This document shows, one piece after another, positions 40,811-49,802 of a stretch of DNA of 64,000 nt. The stretch spans positions 279,609 to 343,608 of the forward strand of contig BAEM01000032.1 in the NCBI GenBank assembly GCA_000314955.1, read 5' to 3'. The stretch comes from Paraglaciecola chathamensis S18K6 (GTDB taxonomy: Bacteria > Pseudomonadota > Gammaproteobacteria > Enterobacterales > Alteromonadaceae). The notes under the pieces were generated by a model that had not been told where the DNA came from, did not search any database, and was given only the letters and a program-made list of their open reading frames with translations. How positions within the stretch are numbered: position 1 is the stretch's first letter; the number at the start of each line of letters is the position of its first letter. The translations under genes were made by a program, and so were the position numbers.

Positions 40811-42139
40811 ATGAAGCCTGTTCATGATTCATTGCGAACGTTACCTAATCGTCATATTTTTTTAGAACAGATTGACGTTATGCTTAAGCGCAACCCTCAT
40901 CATTCTATGTTGTTGATTGATGTAGTGCGTTTTTCCGATGTCAGCAGTAGCTTCGGCTATGAATTAGGTGATGAATTACTGCTCACGATAGCAAATAGAA
41001 TCAGTTATTTGTTCACCGGTCATCACGCCCAATTGGGTCGCATAAGCGGTGATATTTTTGGCTTGGTGATCCCTGGTAAATTTAGTCAAGTTCAACTCCA
41101 GCGATTTTATATCCATCTCATCGAACATTTTAAAACCCCCATCGGTGTTGGTGATCATTCATTTATTGCTGATTTTAATGTTGGCGCGGTTTCCAATGAA
41201 GAGTCTGCAATTGCCGCAAGTCAGTTTTTCACTCGTGTTGAAGCCGCATTAAAACAAGCCAAGCAAAATCGTTACGACAACTTTTGCTACATGAGCCTTG
41301 TCGACAAACCAGATAATAGTCGCTCTATTACCCTTAAAGCGGATCTTAAGCGGGCATTGTCGCACCATGAGCTAGAAATTTATTATCAACCGAAAGTCAA
41401 TTTACGCACGCTTGAAATAGTCGGAGCAGAATGTCTATTACGCTGGAATCACCCGCTGGATGGCGTGTTGTTTCCTGGTGCACTCATTGAAGCCGCTGAG
41501 TCATATAACATGATGAACGAGATGGGCTATTGGGTACTCGAAGCGGCTTTTAAAGGTGTAAAAGAATTAGCTGCGGCCAATGTGCGCCTGAAACTCTCAG
41601 TAAATATGTCGCCTACCCAGTTATACGACCCTCATTTTGTTGATCAACTCGCTGAGTTTGCTCGGGTCTATGAGGTTGACCTTGGGCAAATTGAAATTGA
41701 ATTAACAGAGGATGTGGCGTTGTCTAACTCATTTGTGGTGACGTCTCAATTAACGCAAATTCGAGCATTAGGGGTGTCTGTTGCCATTGATGATTTCGGA
41801 AAAGGCTATTCGAATCTTGCTTATATGCGCAATATTGAGCTTGATACCATTAAAGTAGACAAAACATTTGTGATGGAATTGTCTGAAAGTCCAATCAATA
41901 GAGCGGTAATTGAAGCATCAAGATTGATCGCCACCGCAGCGAATTGTGAATTGGTTGCTGAGGGTATTGAAAATATTCATCAATTGCACGTGTTACGAGA
42001 GATTGGAGTGATGGAAGGCCAAGGCTTTTTGTTTTCACGTGCTGTTCCCATAAACGATTTTATTAGGTTAACTCAGCAAGATTTTATCGTTGGAAACTCT
42101 CACGCGCGTTTGTCGCGAGTAGGGGATACAGCGAAATAG
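40811..42139 (+). CDS. c-di-GMP phosphodiesterase with degenerate GGDEF and intact EAL domain
   Basis: The protein has 442 residues with no membrane or sensor part. The first ~160 residues are a shortened GGDEF domain whose signature reads RISGDIFGL, so cyclase activity is not expected. The EAL domain (about 178-425) has ECLLRW in place of EALLRW, VNMSPTQ, EIELTED, IDDFGKGYSNLAYMR, TIKVDKTFV, VAEGIE and GQGFLFSRA. All the metal and general-base positions I can identify are kept, so c-di-GMP hydrolysis is likely. The ribosome site is poor. It is a single gene bounded by a terminator upstream. Confidence 0.9.
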   Translation: MKPVHDSLRTLPNRHIFLEQIDVMLKRNPHHSMLLIDVVRFSDVSSSFGYELGDELLLTIANRISYLFTGHHAQLGRISGDIFGLVIPGKFSQVQLQRFYIHLIEHFKTPIGVGDHSFIADFNVGAVSNEESAIAASQFFTRVEAALKQAKQNRYDNFCYMSLVDKPDNSRSITLKADLKRALSHHELEIYYQPKVNLRTLEIVGAECLLRWNHPLDGVLFPGALIEAAESYNMMNEMGYWVLEAAFKGVKELAAANVRLKLSVNMSPTQLYDPHFVDQLAEFARVYEVDLGQIEIELTEDVALSNSFVVTSQLTQIRALGVSVAIDDFGKGYSNLAYMRNIELDTIKVDKTFVMELSESPINRAVIEASRLIATAANCELVAEGIENIHQLHVLREIGVMEGQGFLFSRAVPINDFIRLTQQDFIVGNSHARLSRVGDTAK

Positions 42140-42159
42140 AAACCACAGTGGAATAGTGG

Positions 42160-42190
42160 CCGCAGCGGTATAACAGCCGCAGCGGTATAA
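42160..42190 (+). repeat. Two direct copies of CCGCAGCGGTATAA, 17-bp period
   Basis: Copies lie at 42160-42173 and 42177-42190, each containing the small palindrome CCGCAGCGG. They follow the EAL gene; function unknown. Confidence 0.7.
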
Positions 42191-42299
42191 AATCTCAATT
42201 TCTGTTACTTAGGTCATCATATTAATGTTGTACGATTAGGCTTTAATATCGTACGTTGAAGAGATGATGATTAAGCTTTAAATGCGTAAAAGGCAAAGT

Positions 42300-43397
42300 A
42301 TGTACACTTCACAAACCAACCAACTTATCGATCAATTAGCAAGCGAAGGCCAATTTCTTTTACTTTCGAGACGCTCCTCCGAGTTATTCACAGCTGAAAA
42401 AGACCCCGTGGAGTTCACATTATCCAATGGCACTTTAGTGCACATTGTAGCGCCTGGTATCATTGCCTTTACGCCAGCAGAAAAAGGCAATAAAGCGATT
42501 ATATTATCCAGTGGCATTCACGGCAACGAAACTGCACCAATAGAGATATGTGACCAATATGTTGTGGATATTTTGACCTGTAAGATCACACTTGGGCATC
42601 GGGTTTTGTTTATTTTTGGTAATTTACCAGCAATGGACAAAGCAACACGCTTTGTTGATGAGAACTTAAACCGTTTATTTAGTCAGGCGCATAGCAGTGC
42701 TTCGGTGAATCAAAATGCTTACGAATGTGCACGGGCAAAAGAATTAGAAGAGGCGGTTGCGCAGTTTTATAACGCGCCGTTGTCTAATAAAGTTCAGCCC
42801 GCGAATGCAACCCCGCAGGATGACGAAACGCGATACCACTATGATCTTCATACTGCCATTCGCCCATCAAAAAACGAAAAATTTGCAGTCTACCCATATT
42901 TGCATGGTGAATCGCACAGCAAAGAACAGTTAAGCTTTTTGCTGGCATGCGGTGTAGACACCTTCTTATTATCCGGTAGTTCTACCACTACATTTAGCTA
43001 TTTCAGCTCGCGTCAATTTAATGCTCATGCGTTTACGGTTGAGTTAGGAAAGGTACAGCCGTTTGGGCAAAATGACATGTCGCGTTTTACCGCTGTTAAT
43101 ACCACTCTTAGGCAATTTATCTGTGGCGAACCGCTCATCAGCAAACCATACAACAACGACGATATGTTGATCTATCGCGTAAATCAGGTGATCAATAAAC
43201 ATTCAGATGACTTTGTTCTCGATTTTTCTGATGATTTACCAAATTTTAGTACCTTTGAAAAAGGTGCGTTGCTAGCCCATGAAACAGGCGCTGAATATCG
43301 AGCTCAATATGATGGAGAAGCGGTGGTTTTCCCAAATGCCAATGTAGCACTTGGCCAGCGAGCTATTTTAACGGTAGTGCCGACAACGCTTGATTAG
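42300..43397 (+). CDS. astE: Succinylglutamate desuccinylase/aspartoacylase-family protein (AstE-like)
   Basis: The protein has 365 residues. Zinc and catalytic marks are SSGIHGNETAPIEICDQ (His and Glu), FIFGNLPAMDKATRFVDENLNRLF, YDLHTAIRPS (His) and FTVELGKVQPFGQ (Glu). AstE releases succinate and glutamate in the last step of the arginine succinyltransferase pathway. No astCADB genes are nearby, so this is an orphan location and the name rests on motifs. I chose ATG 42300 because AAAAGG is seven bases upstream; an ATG at 42282 has no ribosome site. Confidence 0.82.
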   Translation: MYTSQTNQLIDQLASEGQFLLLSRRSSELFTAEKDPVEFTLSNGTLVHIVAPGIIAFTPAEKGNKAIILSSGIHGNETAPIEICDQYVVDILTCKITLGHRVLFIFGNLPAMDKATRFVDENLNRLFSQAHSSASVNQNAYECARAKELEEAVAQFYNAPLSNKVQPANATPQDDETRYHYDLHTAIRPSKNEKFAVYPYLHGESHSKEQLSFLLACGVDTFLLSGSSTTTFSYFSSRQFNAHAFTVELGKVQPFGQNDMSRFTAVNTTLRQFICGEPLISKPYNNDDMLIYRVNQVINKHSDDFVLDFSDDLPNFSTFEKGALLAHETGAEYRAQYDGEAVVFPNANVALGQRAILTVVPTTLD

Positions 43398-43501
43398 CCT
43401 TAATAGCGGTTTACACGGATTTGTTACAAATAGGTAATTGAATGCAGTGGGTTAATTCAGTATTTTTAGTTAGGTCGTTTAAAATTAATAAGGATAATAA
43501 A

Positions 43502-43828
43502 ATGATTATGACAACCACTCCTAGCATTGAGGGTAAAAAAATAGAACGCTATTGCGGTATCGTAGTTGGCGAAGCGGTTATGGGAGCAAATGTGTTTCGC
43601 GATATTTTTGCTGCCATTCGTGATGTGGTCGGTGGCCGTTCAGGCGCATACGAAGACGAGTTAACCAATGCGCGGCAAATCGGCTTCAAAGAGCTCGAAG
43701 CAGAGGCGCGCTCTATGGGAGCAAACGCAGTTGTTGGTATCGATATCGATTATGAAGTGGTAGGAAAAGGCGGCAGTATGCTGATGGTGAGCATCAGTGG
43801 CACAGCAGTGAGTTGTTCCGACCTATAG
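43502..43828 (+). CDS. ybjQ: UPF0145 family protein YbjQ
   Basis: The protein has 108 residues. It matches the YbjQ family in order: [54 protein letters not shown] and the end SISGTAVSC. Members form pentameric barrels of unknown function, with a hint of metal or stress roles. The ATG at 43502 has AAGGA upstream; an upstream ATG at 43442 would add 20 residues unlike the family. Confidence 0.88.
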   Translation: MIMTTTPSIEGKKIERYCGIVVGEAVMGANVFRDIFAAIRDVVGGRSGAYEDELTNARQIGFKELEAEARSMGANAVVGIDIDYEVVGKGGSMLMVSISGTAVSCSDL

Positions 43829-43859
43829 ATTGCACACCCCCCACTCAACACTAAATCTA

Positions 43860-43889
43860 CGTTAAGCTGGACACGCACTCAGCTTAACG
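43860..43889. terminator. Hairpin between convergent ybjQ and DUF2897 genes
   Basis: CGTTAAGCTG pairs perfectly with CAGCTTAACG across a 10-base loop. There is no U run on the plus strand, so termination is only possible. Confidence 0.5.
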
Positions 43890-43943
43890 CCAACCCGATA
43901 TAGAATGCTTTAATCCAATTAGATGCAATGTATCGAGGAAATG

Positions 43944-44102
43944 TCACTTTTTGCCCCAGTCATCATCGTCATCAAAGTTAGCGTTATTGTCTTTATCGGG
44001 CTTGGGTAATTTTTCTTTTGCAGTCTGTTGTAACAACATAATATTGCCAACAATAAACCCCAACACCACGACAATAATGGCAACAACTATCCATATATTC
44101 AT
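43944..44102 (-). CDS. DUF2897-type single-helix membrane micro-protein
   Basis: The protein has 52 residues. An N-terminal membrane helix (MNIWIVVAIIVVVLGFIVGN) is followed by IMLLQQTAKEKLPKPDKD, a run of five Asp, and WGKK. This fits the small DUF2897 family of gammaproteobacteria, of unknown function. It lies four bases after the stop of the D-Ala-D-Ala carboxypeptidase gene, at the end of the arsC-like - dapE - carboxypeptidase unit. It is too short for usual length cut-offs. Confidence 0.8.
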   Translation of the reverse strand: MNIWIVVAIIVVVLGFIVGNIMLLQQTAKEKLPKPDKDNNANFDDDDDWGKK

Positions 44103-44106
44103 TTAA

Positions 44107-44808
44107 TCACCTAGTGAAGTTATCACGCTCTGTTAGCGTTCCCTGATTTAGTATGTACCTGTGATATATGGTTGGCAACTGATTAAGTACAACCTCTTTT
44201 CCTTCAATGTCCTGTCTCAACAGGCAGTCGTTTAACGCATCGCAGCTCATTGCATTTTGCATTTGCTCAGCTACAGGCTGAAAGCTTAAATGCCAAGGCT
44301 CTGCTGATACTCCACCTGTGTATTGCTGATAGGGGCGGTAAAACCCGAAATCGGCGGCAAAGCGATCTAACCACTGGTTAAGTGCAAAGCAGGGGCCGTT
44401 TTCAGCATATTCCGCTGGAACAAGCTGGAGTTTTTGCCCTGTTTGTTCAACCCGAGGGCGATCATAAACATCGAGATCTGTGCCCCAGTGATGGCGACTG
44501 CCACCAGGTAGCGCAGACCAGGTCAGTATAGCGTGCAGTTTTTCTTCCGGTGTCAGTTTTGCTGGGTCGAGTAATTTACCACTTGCAGAATACAAGGGGC
44601 GTAAACCTTGCCATTTGTTGTTCCAAATGAGTAATTGGCGTGTAAAGTCACGAAAGCCACTGGCGATATTGATGTCAATTTTATCTATCTGCGCGGCGCG
44701 TTGCATAGACTGAAAAGCATTAAAAGTACGTACTTCAAGCCTATGTCCGTCTTGCGCCTCGCATAAATGCGAGGCGTCAGTTCCTAGTACATGCCCAATC
44801 AAGATCAA
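44107..44808 (-). CDS. M15-family D-alanyl-D-alanine carboxypeptidase (VanY-like)
   Basis: The protein has 233 residues. The peptidase M15 zinc site is visible: [22 protein letters not shown] (His and Asp) and EPWHLSF (His). It trims the terminal D-Ala of peptidoglycan peptides or acts on free peptides. No signal peptide is seen, so the site of action is unclear. The start is a TTG that overlaps the dapE stop as TTGA, indicating coupling. Its pairing with dapE links it to diaminopimelate and cell-wall metabolism. Confidence 0.85.
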   Translation of the reverse strand: MILIGHVLGTDASHLCEAQDGHRLEVRTFNAFQSMQRAAQIDKIDINIASGFRDFTRQLLIWNNKWQGLRPLYSASGKLLDPAKLTPEEKLHAILTWSALPGGSRHHWGTDLDVYDRPRVEQTGQKLQLVPAEYAENGPCFALNQWLDRFAADFGFYRPYQQYTGGVSAEPWHLSFQPVAEQMQNAMSCDALNDCLLRQDIEGKEVVLNQLPTIYHRYILNQGTLTERDNFTR

Positions 44809-45935
44809 GCCAATAACCTTTGTAAAATGCCTTGGTAAATTTTAGCGAGTTCGGCTAAATCTTTGATGTTTACGTTTTCGTCTATTTTATGAATAGTTGC
44901 GTTTACAGGGCCTAATTCGATTACTTGCGCTCCCGTTGGTGCAATAAAGCGCCCGTCGGACGTGCCACCTGCAGTGGAGAGTTCTGTCTGTCTACCGGTA
45001 ACGTCTTTTATCGCATCTTGGGTCGCTTCAACTAATTTACCTGAATCAGTTAAAAAAGGCTGACCGTTGAAGGTCCAATCAATTTCGTAATCAAAGTCGT
45101 ACTTATCAAGAATTGAGATAACCCGTTCGATAAGTTGCTTGTCGGTCACTTCGGTTGAAAAACGGAAATTAAAACAGGCAGTTAGGTCACCTGGTATGAC
45201 GTTGCCAGCCCCCGTACCCGAATTAATATTAGAAACTTGAAAACTGGTAGGGGGAAATGAGGCATTGCCACTGTCCCAATGGGTCTGAGCGAGCTCAGCA
45301 AATGCTGGTGCTGAGGCATGAATAGGATTTTTCGCTAGGTGAGGATAGGCAACATGGCCTTGTACCCCTTTAATGACGATATCGCCGGTAAGTGAACCAC
45401 GACGGCCGTTTTTTACTACATCTCCTACAAGTGTGGTGCTTGATGGTTCGCCTACTAAGCACCACGTCATTTTCTCGTTGCGGGCTTCAAGGGTGTCGAT
45501 CACACGAGTGGTGCCATTAATAAAAGGGCCTTCCTCGTCACTGGTAATAAGAAAAGCAATCGATCCCGTATGTTCAGGGTGCTTAGTAACAAAGGCCTTA
45601 GTGGCAACTAGCATAGCGGCTAAACTGCCTTTCATATCAGCAGCGCCGCGTCCGTATAACTGTCCTTCGTGCTGAGTCGCCTCAAATGGCGGAAACGTCC
45701 ACTTTTCTGCAGGCCCACTGGGCACAACATCGGTGTGGCCGGCAAAGCAAAACACAGGATCGCCTTTGCCTTTGCGTGCCCACATGTTTGTGGTGTCTTC
45801 AAACACCATAGTTTCAATCTCGAAACCTAATGGAGCTAAGTATTCTGCCATTAACTGCTGGCAACCGGCGTCTTCTGGGGTCACAGATTGGCGGTTAATT
45901 AATTCTTCGGTCAGGGCTAATACTTCACAACTCAT
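44805..45935 (-). CDS. dapE: Succinyl-diaminopimelate desuccinylase
   Basis: The protein has 376 residues, an M20 di-zinc enzyme of lysine and cell-wall synthesis. Marks: [13 protein letters not shown] (His, Asp), [16 protein letters not shown] (Asp), [13 protein letters not shown] (Glu-Glu), GTSDGRFI and the last His in [12 protein letters not shown]. Starts four bases inside the end of the ArsC-like gene, so the genes are coupled. Confidence 0.95.
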   Translation of the reverse strand: MSCEVLALTEELINRQSVTPEDAGCQQLMAEYLAPLGFEIETMVFEDTTNMWARKGKGDPVFCFAGHTDVVPSGPAEKWTFPPFEATQHEGQLYGRGAADMKGSLAAMLVATKAFVTKHPEHTGSIAFLITSDEEGPFINGTTRVIDTLEARNEKMTWCLVGEPSSTTLVGDVVKNGRRGSLTGDIVIKGVQGHVAYPHLAKNPIHASAPAFAELAQTHWDSGNASFPPTSFQVSNINSGTGAGNVIPGDLTACFNFRFSTEVTDKQLIERVISILDKYDFDYEIDWTFNGQPFLTDSGKLVEATQDAIKDVTGRQTELSTAGGTSDGRFIAPTGAQVIELGPVNATIHKIDENVNIKDLAELAKIYQGILQRLLA

Positions 45936-46276
45936 TTGAATATCTCTTGGTATTGGGCGTCTTTGAAACCAACAATATGCTGGTCATTATGGATAAGAAG
46001 AGGGCGTTTAATCATCGCAGGTGCCTCAAGCATAAGTGCAAGTGCCGTCTGTGTGTTGAGGTTTTCTTTTTGCGCATCGGATAACTGACGAAAGGTGGTA
46101 CCTCGCTTATTTAATAAGGTTTCCCATCCGACTATTGCTTCAACTTCTTCAAGCCATTTTGCATCAATGCCGTCTGCACGATAATCATGAAACCTGTACT
46201 CAACATCGTTTGTACTTAGCCACTTACGCGCTTTTTTAATCGTGTCACAGTTTTTAATTCCGTACATTGTTGTCAT
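45932..46276 (-). CDS. ArsC/Spx-family protein (YffB-like)
   Basis: About 114 residues in a thioredoxin-like fold. [17 protein letters not shown] gives a single Cys, as in YffB, and [17 protein letters not shown] is the C-terminal family mark. Members resemble arsenate reductases but are not shown to reduce arsenate. It often precedes dapE in gammaproteobacteria, as here. The ATG at 46276 (MTTMYG) fits the family better than the ATG at 46297, which adds seven residues. Confidence 0.88.
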   Translation of the reverse strand: MTTMYGIKNCDTIKKARKWLSTNDVEYRFHDYRADGIDAKWLEEVEAIVGWETLLNKRGTTFRQLSDAQKENLNTQTALALMLEAPAMIKRPLLIHNDQHIVGFKDAQYQEIFK

Positions 46277-46494
46277 CAAGTTACTCGTTATTCCCATTAA
46301 TTTACTTAGCCGCTAACTATAGCGAGACACACAGGGTAGGGTAAAGAGGAAACATATATTAGTGCTTAATTGCTCCACGGTTAATTACAAGGGTTTTTAC
46401 TTTCAGCATATTTTTCTCTTGCTTAGCACAAATGATTTCGCCTAGCCGTGAATAACGGCCTTTTAATTTCGATTTTGTACCACACATTAAGTAA

Positions 46495-47289
46495 ATGAAC
46501 TTCTCTAAACGATTATCCAACAGCATATTGGCCAGCACTGGGTTTGTGTTGTTGCTATGGTGTATTCAGTCAGCTGAAATCTTATTCTCTTTGGATATGC
46601 ATGTGTTTGCTGTCTATCCACAAAGACTCAGTGGAACACTGGGGATACTCACAGCTCCTTTGATTCACGGCTCATTACAACACCTATTTAGTAATAGCTT
46701 GCCACTACTGATACTGTTAACGGCATTAATATATGGCTATCCGAAAACGCGATATAAGGTGCTGGTCAGTGTCTGGATTTTATCGGGCGTTGGTGTGTGG
46801 CTTTTTGCTAGAGAGTCATATCATTTAGGCGCCAGCGGTATGACACACGGGATTTTCTTTTATCTATTGGTAGTGGGGATTTTACGTCGAGATAAGTCGT
46901 CAATTGGGATCATGATGATTGCATTTTTCATGTACGGCGGCATGACAATGAGTATCTTCCCTAGAGAGCCCGGTATTTCATTTGAGTATCATTTGTTTGG
47001 CGGAATAAGCGGTGCTTTGGCAGCGCTGATGTGGTTTCGGTTAGACCCCAAACCAGAGGTAAAGCGTTACCCATGGGAACGTGAAAGCACTGATATAGAC
47101 GACCCGATCATTCAGGACCAATGGCGCGACGACGTCGAGCAATTGCATCCTGAAGATCATGAGCTTACAAAGCACGGGTTTTCCTCCCAGGTTGATCAAA
47201 CCACGCGGCCGGAAAAAGTTGAGCAAGTTGAAAAACCTACAGAGCACCCACAGCGTAAAAAAATTATCAGTATTTCAAGACGTGATTAA
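46495..47289 (+). CDS. Rhomboid-family intramembrane serine protease
   Basis: The protein has 264 residues. It has six or more membrane helices in residues 10-185, with catalytic Ser114 in LGASGMTHG and His166 in YHLFGGISGALAA. The family HGSLQHLFSNSLPLL stretch supplies the oxyanion residues. The C-terminal ~75 residues are hydrophilic, charged and probably cytosolic, ending in a basic tail. It cleaves membrane proteins within the bilayer; the substrate is unknown. Confidence 0.9.
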   Translation: MNFSKRLSNSILASTGFVLLLWCIQSAEILFSLDMHVFAVYPQRLSGTLGILTAPLIHGSLQHLFSNSLPLLILLTALIYGYPKTRYKVLVSVWILSGVGVWLFARESYHLGASGMTHGIFFYLLVVGILRRDKSSIGIMMIAFFMYGGMTMSIFPREPGISFEYHLFGGISGALAALMWFRLDPKPEVKRYPWERESTDIDDPIIQDQWRDDVEQLHPEDHELTKHGFSSQVDQTTRPEKVEQVEKPTEHPQRKKIISISRRD

Positions 47290-47561
47290 TACCAACTCCA
47301 ACGGTATAGGCATATTTGTCGGTATTTCCCTGCAGAAATTTATCATTGTGGAAATCATTCCGAATTTCTATATGTATTAATACAAAAGGGGAATAGAGGT
47401 TACGCGTGACTAATTTGCACCCCATGAAATTCCATTTCGCCTAAAATTTTTCCGTTAATCAGTATGCTAAATAGTTGATTAGCATTTGTATGAATTAGTG
47501 CTTTATTTGCTATCAAAGTAAGATGATTCTCTATTGTTAATGCATAGGTTTATTTAGTCTT

Positions 47562-48017
47562 ATGGACGTTCGAATGGCAGATTTTAATTATTATTTTCGT
47601 GTGCGTTATGGAGAATGTGACGCACAAAGTGTGGTGTTTAATGCGCGCTACGCGGATTATGTCGATATTACTATGACAGAGTATTTTCGGGTTTTTTATG
47701 GCGGTTTCGAGAATCTGATCACACAAGGATATGAAACTCAGGTGGTAAATCTAAATATCAGCTGGAAGTCGTCTGCGCGTTTTGATGATGTCATTCACGG
47801 GACTGTAGGGGTTAAAAAAATTGGTAATTCTTCTTTCACCTGCCAGGTGCATCTAACGCAGCAGCAAAGCAAAAAGCCGATTGCTAGTGCAGACATTACC
47901 TATGTGTGTGTTGACTCAAGTTCCTTTGAGAAAAAGGCAGTGCCGCAAAGCTTAAGGGAGGCATTTGACGCGCCTATTCAACCCATCACTATTAACCATG
48001 CGGGAGATGTGCTCTGA
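47562..48017 (+). CDS. Hotdog-fold acyl-CoA thioesterase (4HBT family)
   Basis: The protein has 151 residues. The 4HBT signature VRYGECDAQSVVFNARYADY (about 13-32) carries the catalytic Asp; NLNISWKSSARFDDVI and GNSSFTCQVHL follow in the usual order. It hydrolyses an acyl-CoA in the cytoplasm; the chain type cannot be told. A second in-frame ATG lies four codons in (MADF). Confidence 0.87.
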   Translation: MDVRMADFNYYFRVRYGECDAQSVVFNARYADYVDITMTEYFRVFYGGFENLITQGYETQVVNLNISWKSSARFDDVIHGTVGVKKIGNSSFTCQVHLTQQQSKKPIASADITYVCVDSSSFEKKAVPQSLREAFDAPIQPITINHAGDVL

Positions 48018-48231
48018 GTCATTATTATGAACCGATTTAGATATAGACCTTAGTCGGATACAACCAGATCAGATAACTTTTTATAATGATACTACAGTTG
48101 GTGTCAGATATTATTTCTAGGTTTTTGTTATAACCTACTGTAATTTAGGTTAAATGTTCCATTTGGTTGAATGAAACTGCCTTTTTAATAATAAAGTTAC
48201 CTAACCTAATAATAAGAATAAAGGGTTTGAT

Positions 48232-49392
48232 ATGGTGCCTCAAAATAGAAAAAGTGATAATGCGTTGCTGAGCGCGTTTTCTACCCGCTCAGGGCTGTCT
48301 ACTCACTCAGGGGCGTCTACTCGCTCAGGGCTGTCTACTCACTCAGGGGCGTCTACTCGCTCAAGGCTGTCGACACAAAGATTAGAACAGTTAATAGCGA
48401 AAACACATTATCAGCCTGAGTCGCTCGCGACGTTTAAAGAGCCTCTATTGACCAGCATTAACAATTTTATCGATGAGTTGTATCGTGAGCATCCTCAAAT
48501 GGCTAGCGTAAAGCTGCACACGGACGAATATAATCTTTCAACCGATTTACGCGATGTACTGAGGCAGTATATTGAAGGCCTCTTTGTTACTGCTCGTTAT
48601 GACCAAGTCTATATCACTGAGCGCATTGAATTAATTGTTCAGTATAAAAATATAGGCGTACCGGCATTAGACTTCATTCAGTTTATTAATACCTTAAGTG
48701 AGTTACTGTGTCGCTTTGCTCAACAGGCCTGTGATCTGGGCTCTGCACAAGGCTCTTTTTGTCATTTTATAAGACAGCTACTTCAGTTTGATATTGAGCT
48801 ATGCGCTGATACTAATCTAACGCATCTATACGCTGAGCTTGACGTGCTAAGGCAGCAAAACGAGAGTTTGTCCCGTGATATTGAGGCGAGAATAGCGAAA
48901 CGAACGAAAGACTTAATGGATCAGGTACGTTTAGATCCCTTAACGAAAATCTATAACATCAGTGCGATGCAAGAGATGCTCGACAAAGAATTAGCACTAG
49001 CGAAGCGCCGCCAAACTAAAGTATCTTTGGTGTACTTTGATGTTGATCATTTCAAAAAAATCAATGATACGGAAGGGCACATAAAAGGCGATGAAGTGCT
49101 TAAAGAAATCGGCCAAACGTTACGTCAATGCGTTAGGCAAACTGATATCGCTTGTCGTTACGGTGGCGACGAATTTTGCTTAGTGTTACTCGAATGTAAT
49201 GCACAAGAGGCACAAGGTGTGTGTGAGAAGCTCATTGCTACTTTTCGCGCTCGCTACCCGACGTATTCATTTAGTATGGGAATTGCGGAAACTGGCGCTT
49301 CTGAATTTGTTAGTGTTAAACAGCTTATCCATTTAGCAGATCAAAAAATGTATTTAGCGAAAAAAGAAGCAGGGTTTACCATCGTTCTTTAA
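48232..49392 (+). CDS. Diguanylate cyclase with repeat-rich N-terminus and probable degenerate globin-type sensor
   Basis: The protein has 386 residues. Residues 17-46 are five copies of a six-residue repeat (STRSGL/STHSGA). Residues about 60-200 are helical and resemble globin-coupled sensors: FVTARYDQVYITERIELIVQ then YKNIGVPALDFIQF. By that alignment the haem-binding His is Tyr138. A coiled coil leads to the GGDEF domain (about 230-386), with intact YGGDEF (G311) and an RQTD inhibitory site five residues before it, so it should make c-di-GMP under product control. The globin call is inference from pattern only. Confidence 0.85.
   Translation: MVPQNRKSDNALLSAFSTRSGLSTHSGASTRSGLSTHSGASTRSRLSTQRLEQLIAKTHYQPESLATFKEPLLTSINNFIDELYREHPQMASVKLHTDEYNLSTDLRDVLRQYIEGLFVTARYDQVYITERIELIVQYKNIGVPALDFIQFINTLSELLCRFAQQACDLGSAQGSFCHFIRQLLQFDIELCADTNLTHLYAELDVLRQQNESLSRDIEARIAKRTKDLMDQVRLDPLTKIYNISAMQEMLDKELALAKRRQTKVSLVYFDVDHFKKINDTEGHIKGDEVLKEIGQTLRQCVRQTDIACRYGGDEFCLVLLECNAQEAQGVCEKLIATFRARYPTYSFSMGIAETGASEFVSVKQLIHLADQKMYLAKKEAGFTIVL
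48280..48369 (+). repeat. In-frame 18-bp minisatellite (five units)
   Basis: Five tandem 18-bp units encode STRSGL, STHSGA, STRSGL, STHSGA, STRSRL. Alternation gives a 36-bp higher-order unit, copied twice with one base change. All units keep the frame. Confidence 0.95.
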
Positions 49393-49428
49393 AGGGCAAA
49401 CCCATGCTAAATCGTGTTGGCCCTTTTC
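49391..49428 (+). terminator. Rho-independent terminator after the diguanylate cyclase gene
   Basis: AAAGGGC pairs with GCCCTTT across a 22-base loop, followed by TTCG. Moderately convincing. Confidence 0.6.
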
Positions 49429-49802
49429 GTTGAGCCTTCGCGTTAGTTCAAAACCTATTTTTTTATGACCTACCTTTTGCCACCAGAGCGCCCAGTTATA
49501 GCAATAACAGAGGGCTGCTTGGTTGTGTATGATTACAAATTTTTAACCCTTTCACATTAACGAACACGCTCATACAGCCTGTTATCGCCTTGAATACGTA
49601 TGCAAAAACTTGTTTAGATTATGTTACAAAGGATAATCTTCACGCTGTCGTACAGCCGCCACCCTTAAAATAGTTTCGTAGAAAACACCTCGCAACATAA
49701 GGATGGGATATAACAAATAGAATGTAATGCGTATATTCGAGATGACCATCAGTTTTCGTCAGTTTTTACAACCTAACAACATGTATAAGTAGAGAAGGTT
49801 TC
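49393..49802. promoter_or_regulatory. 410-bp region upstream of the maltodextrin transporter gene
   Basis: No gene. It contains the terminator of the upstream gene, the palindrome at 49590-49605 and, further on, AT-rich sequence before the ribosome site AGAGAAGG of the transporter gene. Confidence 0.5.
49590..49605. promoter_or_regulatory. Candidate LacI-family operator
   Basis: TTGAATACGTATGCAA is a 16-bp inverted repeat around a central CG, with one mismatched pair, the shape typical of LacI-family sites. A LacI-type regulator is encoded three genes on. The match to its DNA preference is unproven. Confidence 0.45.

Noticed and set aside
46359..46487. 42-residue minus-strand frame divergent from the rhomboid gene
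   Set aside because: Basic and cysteine-containing, but no ribosome site and no family resemblance; length could be chance.
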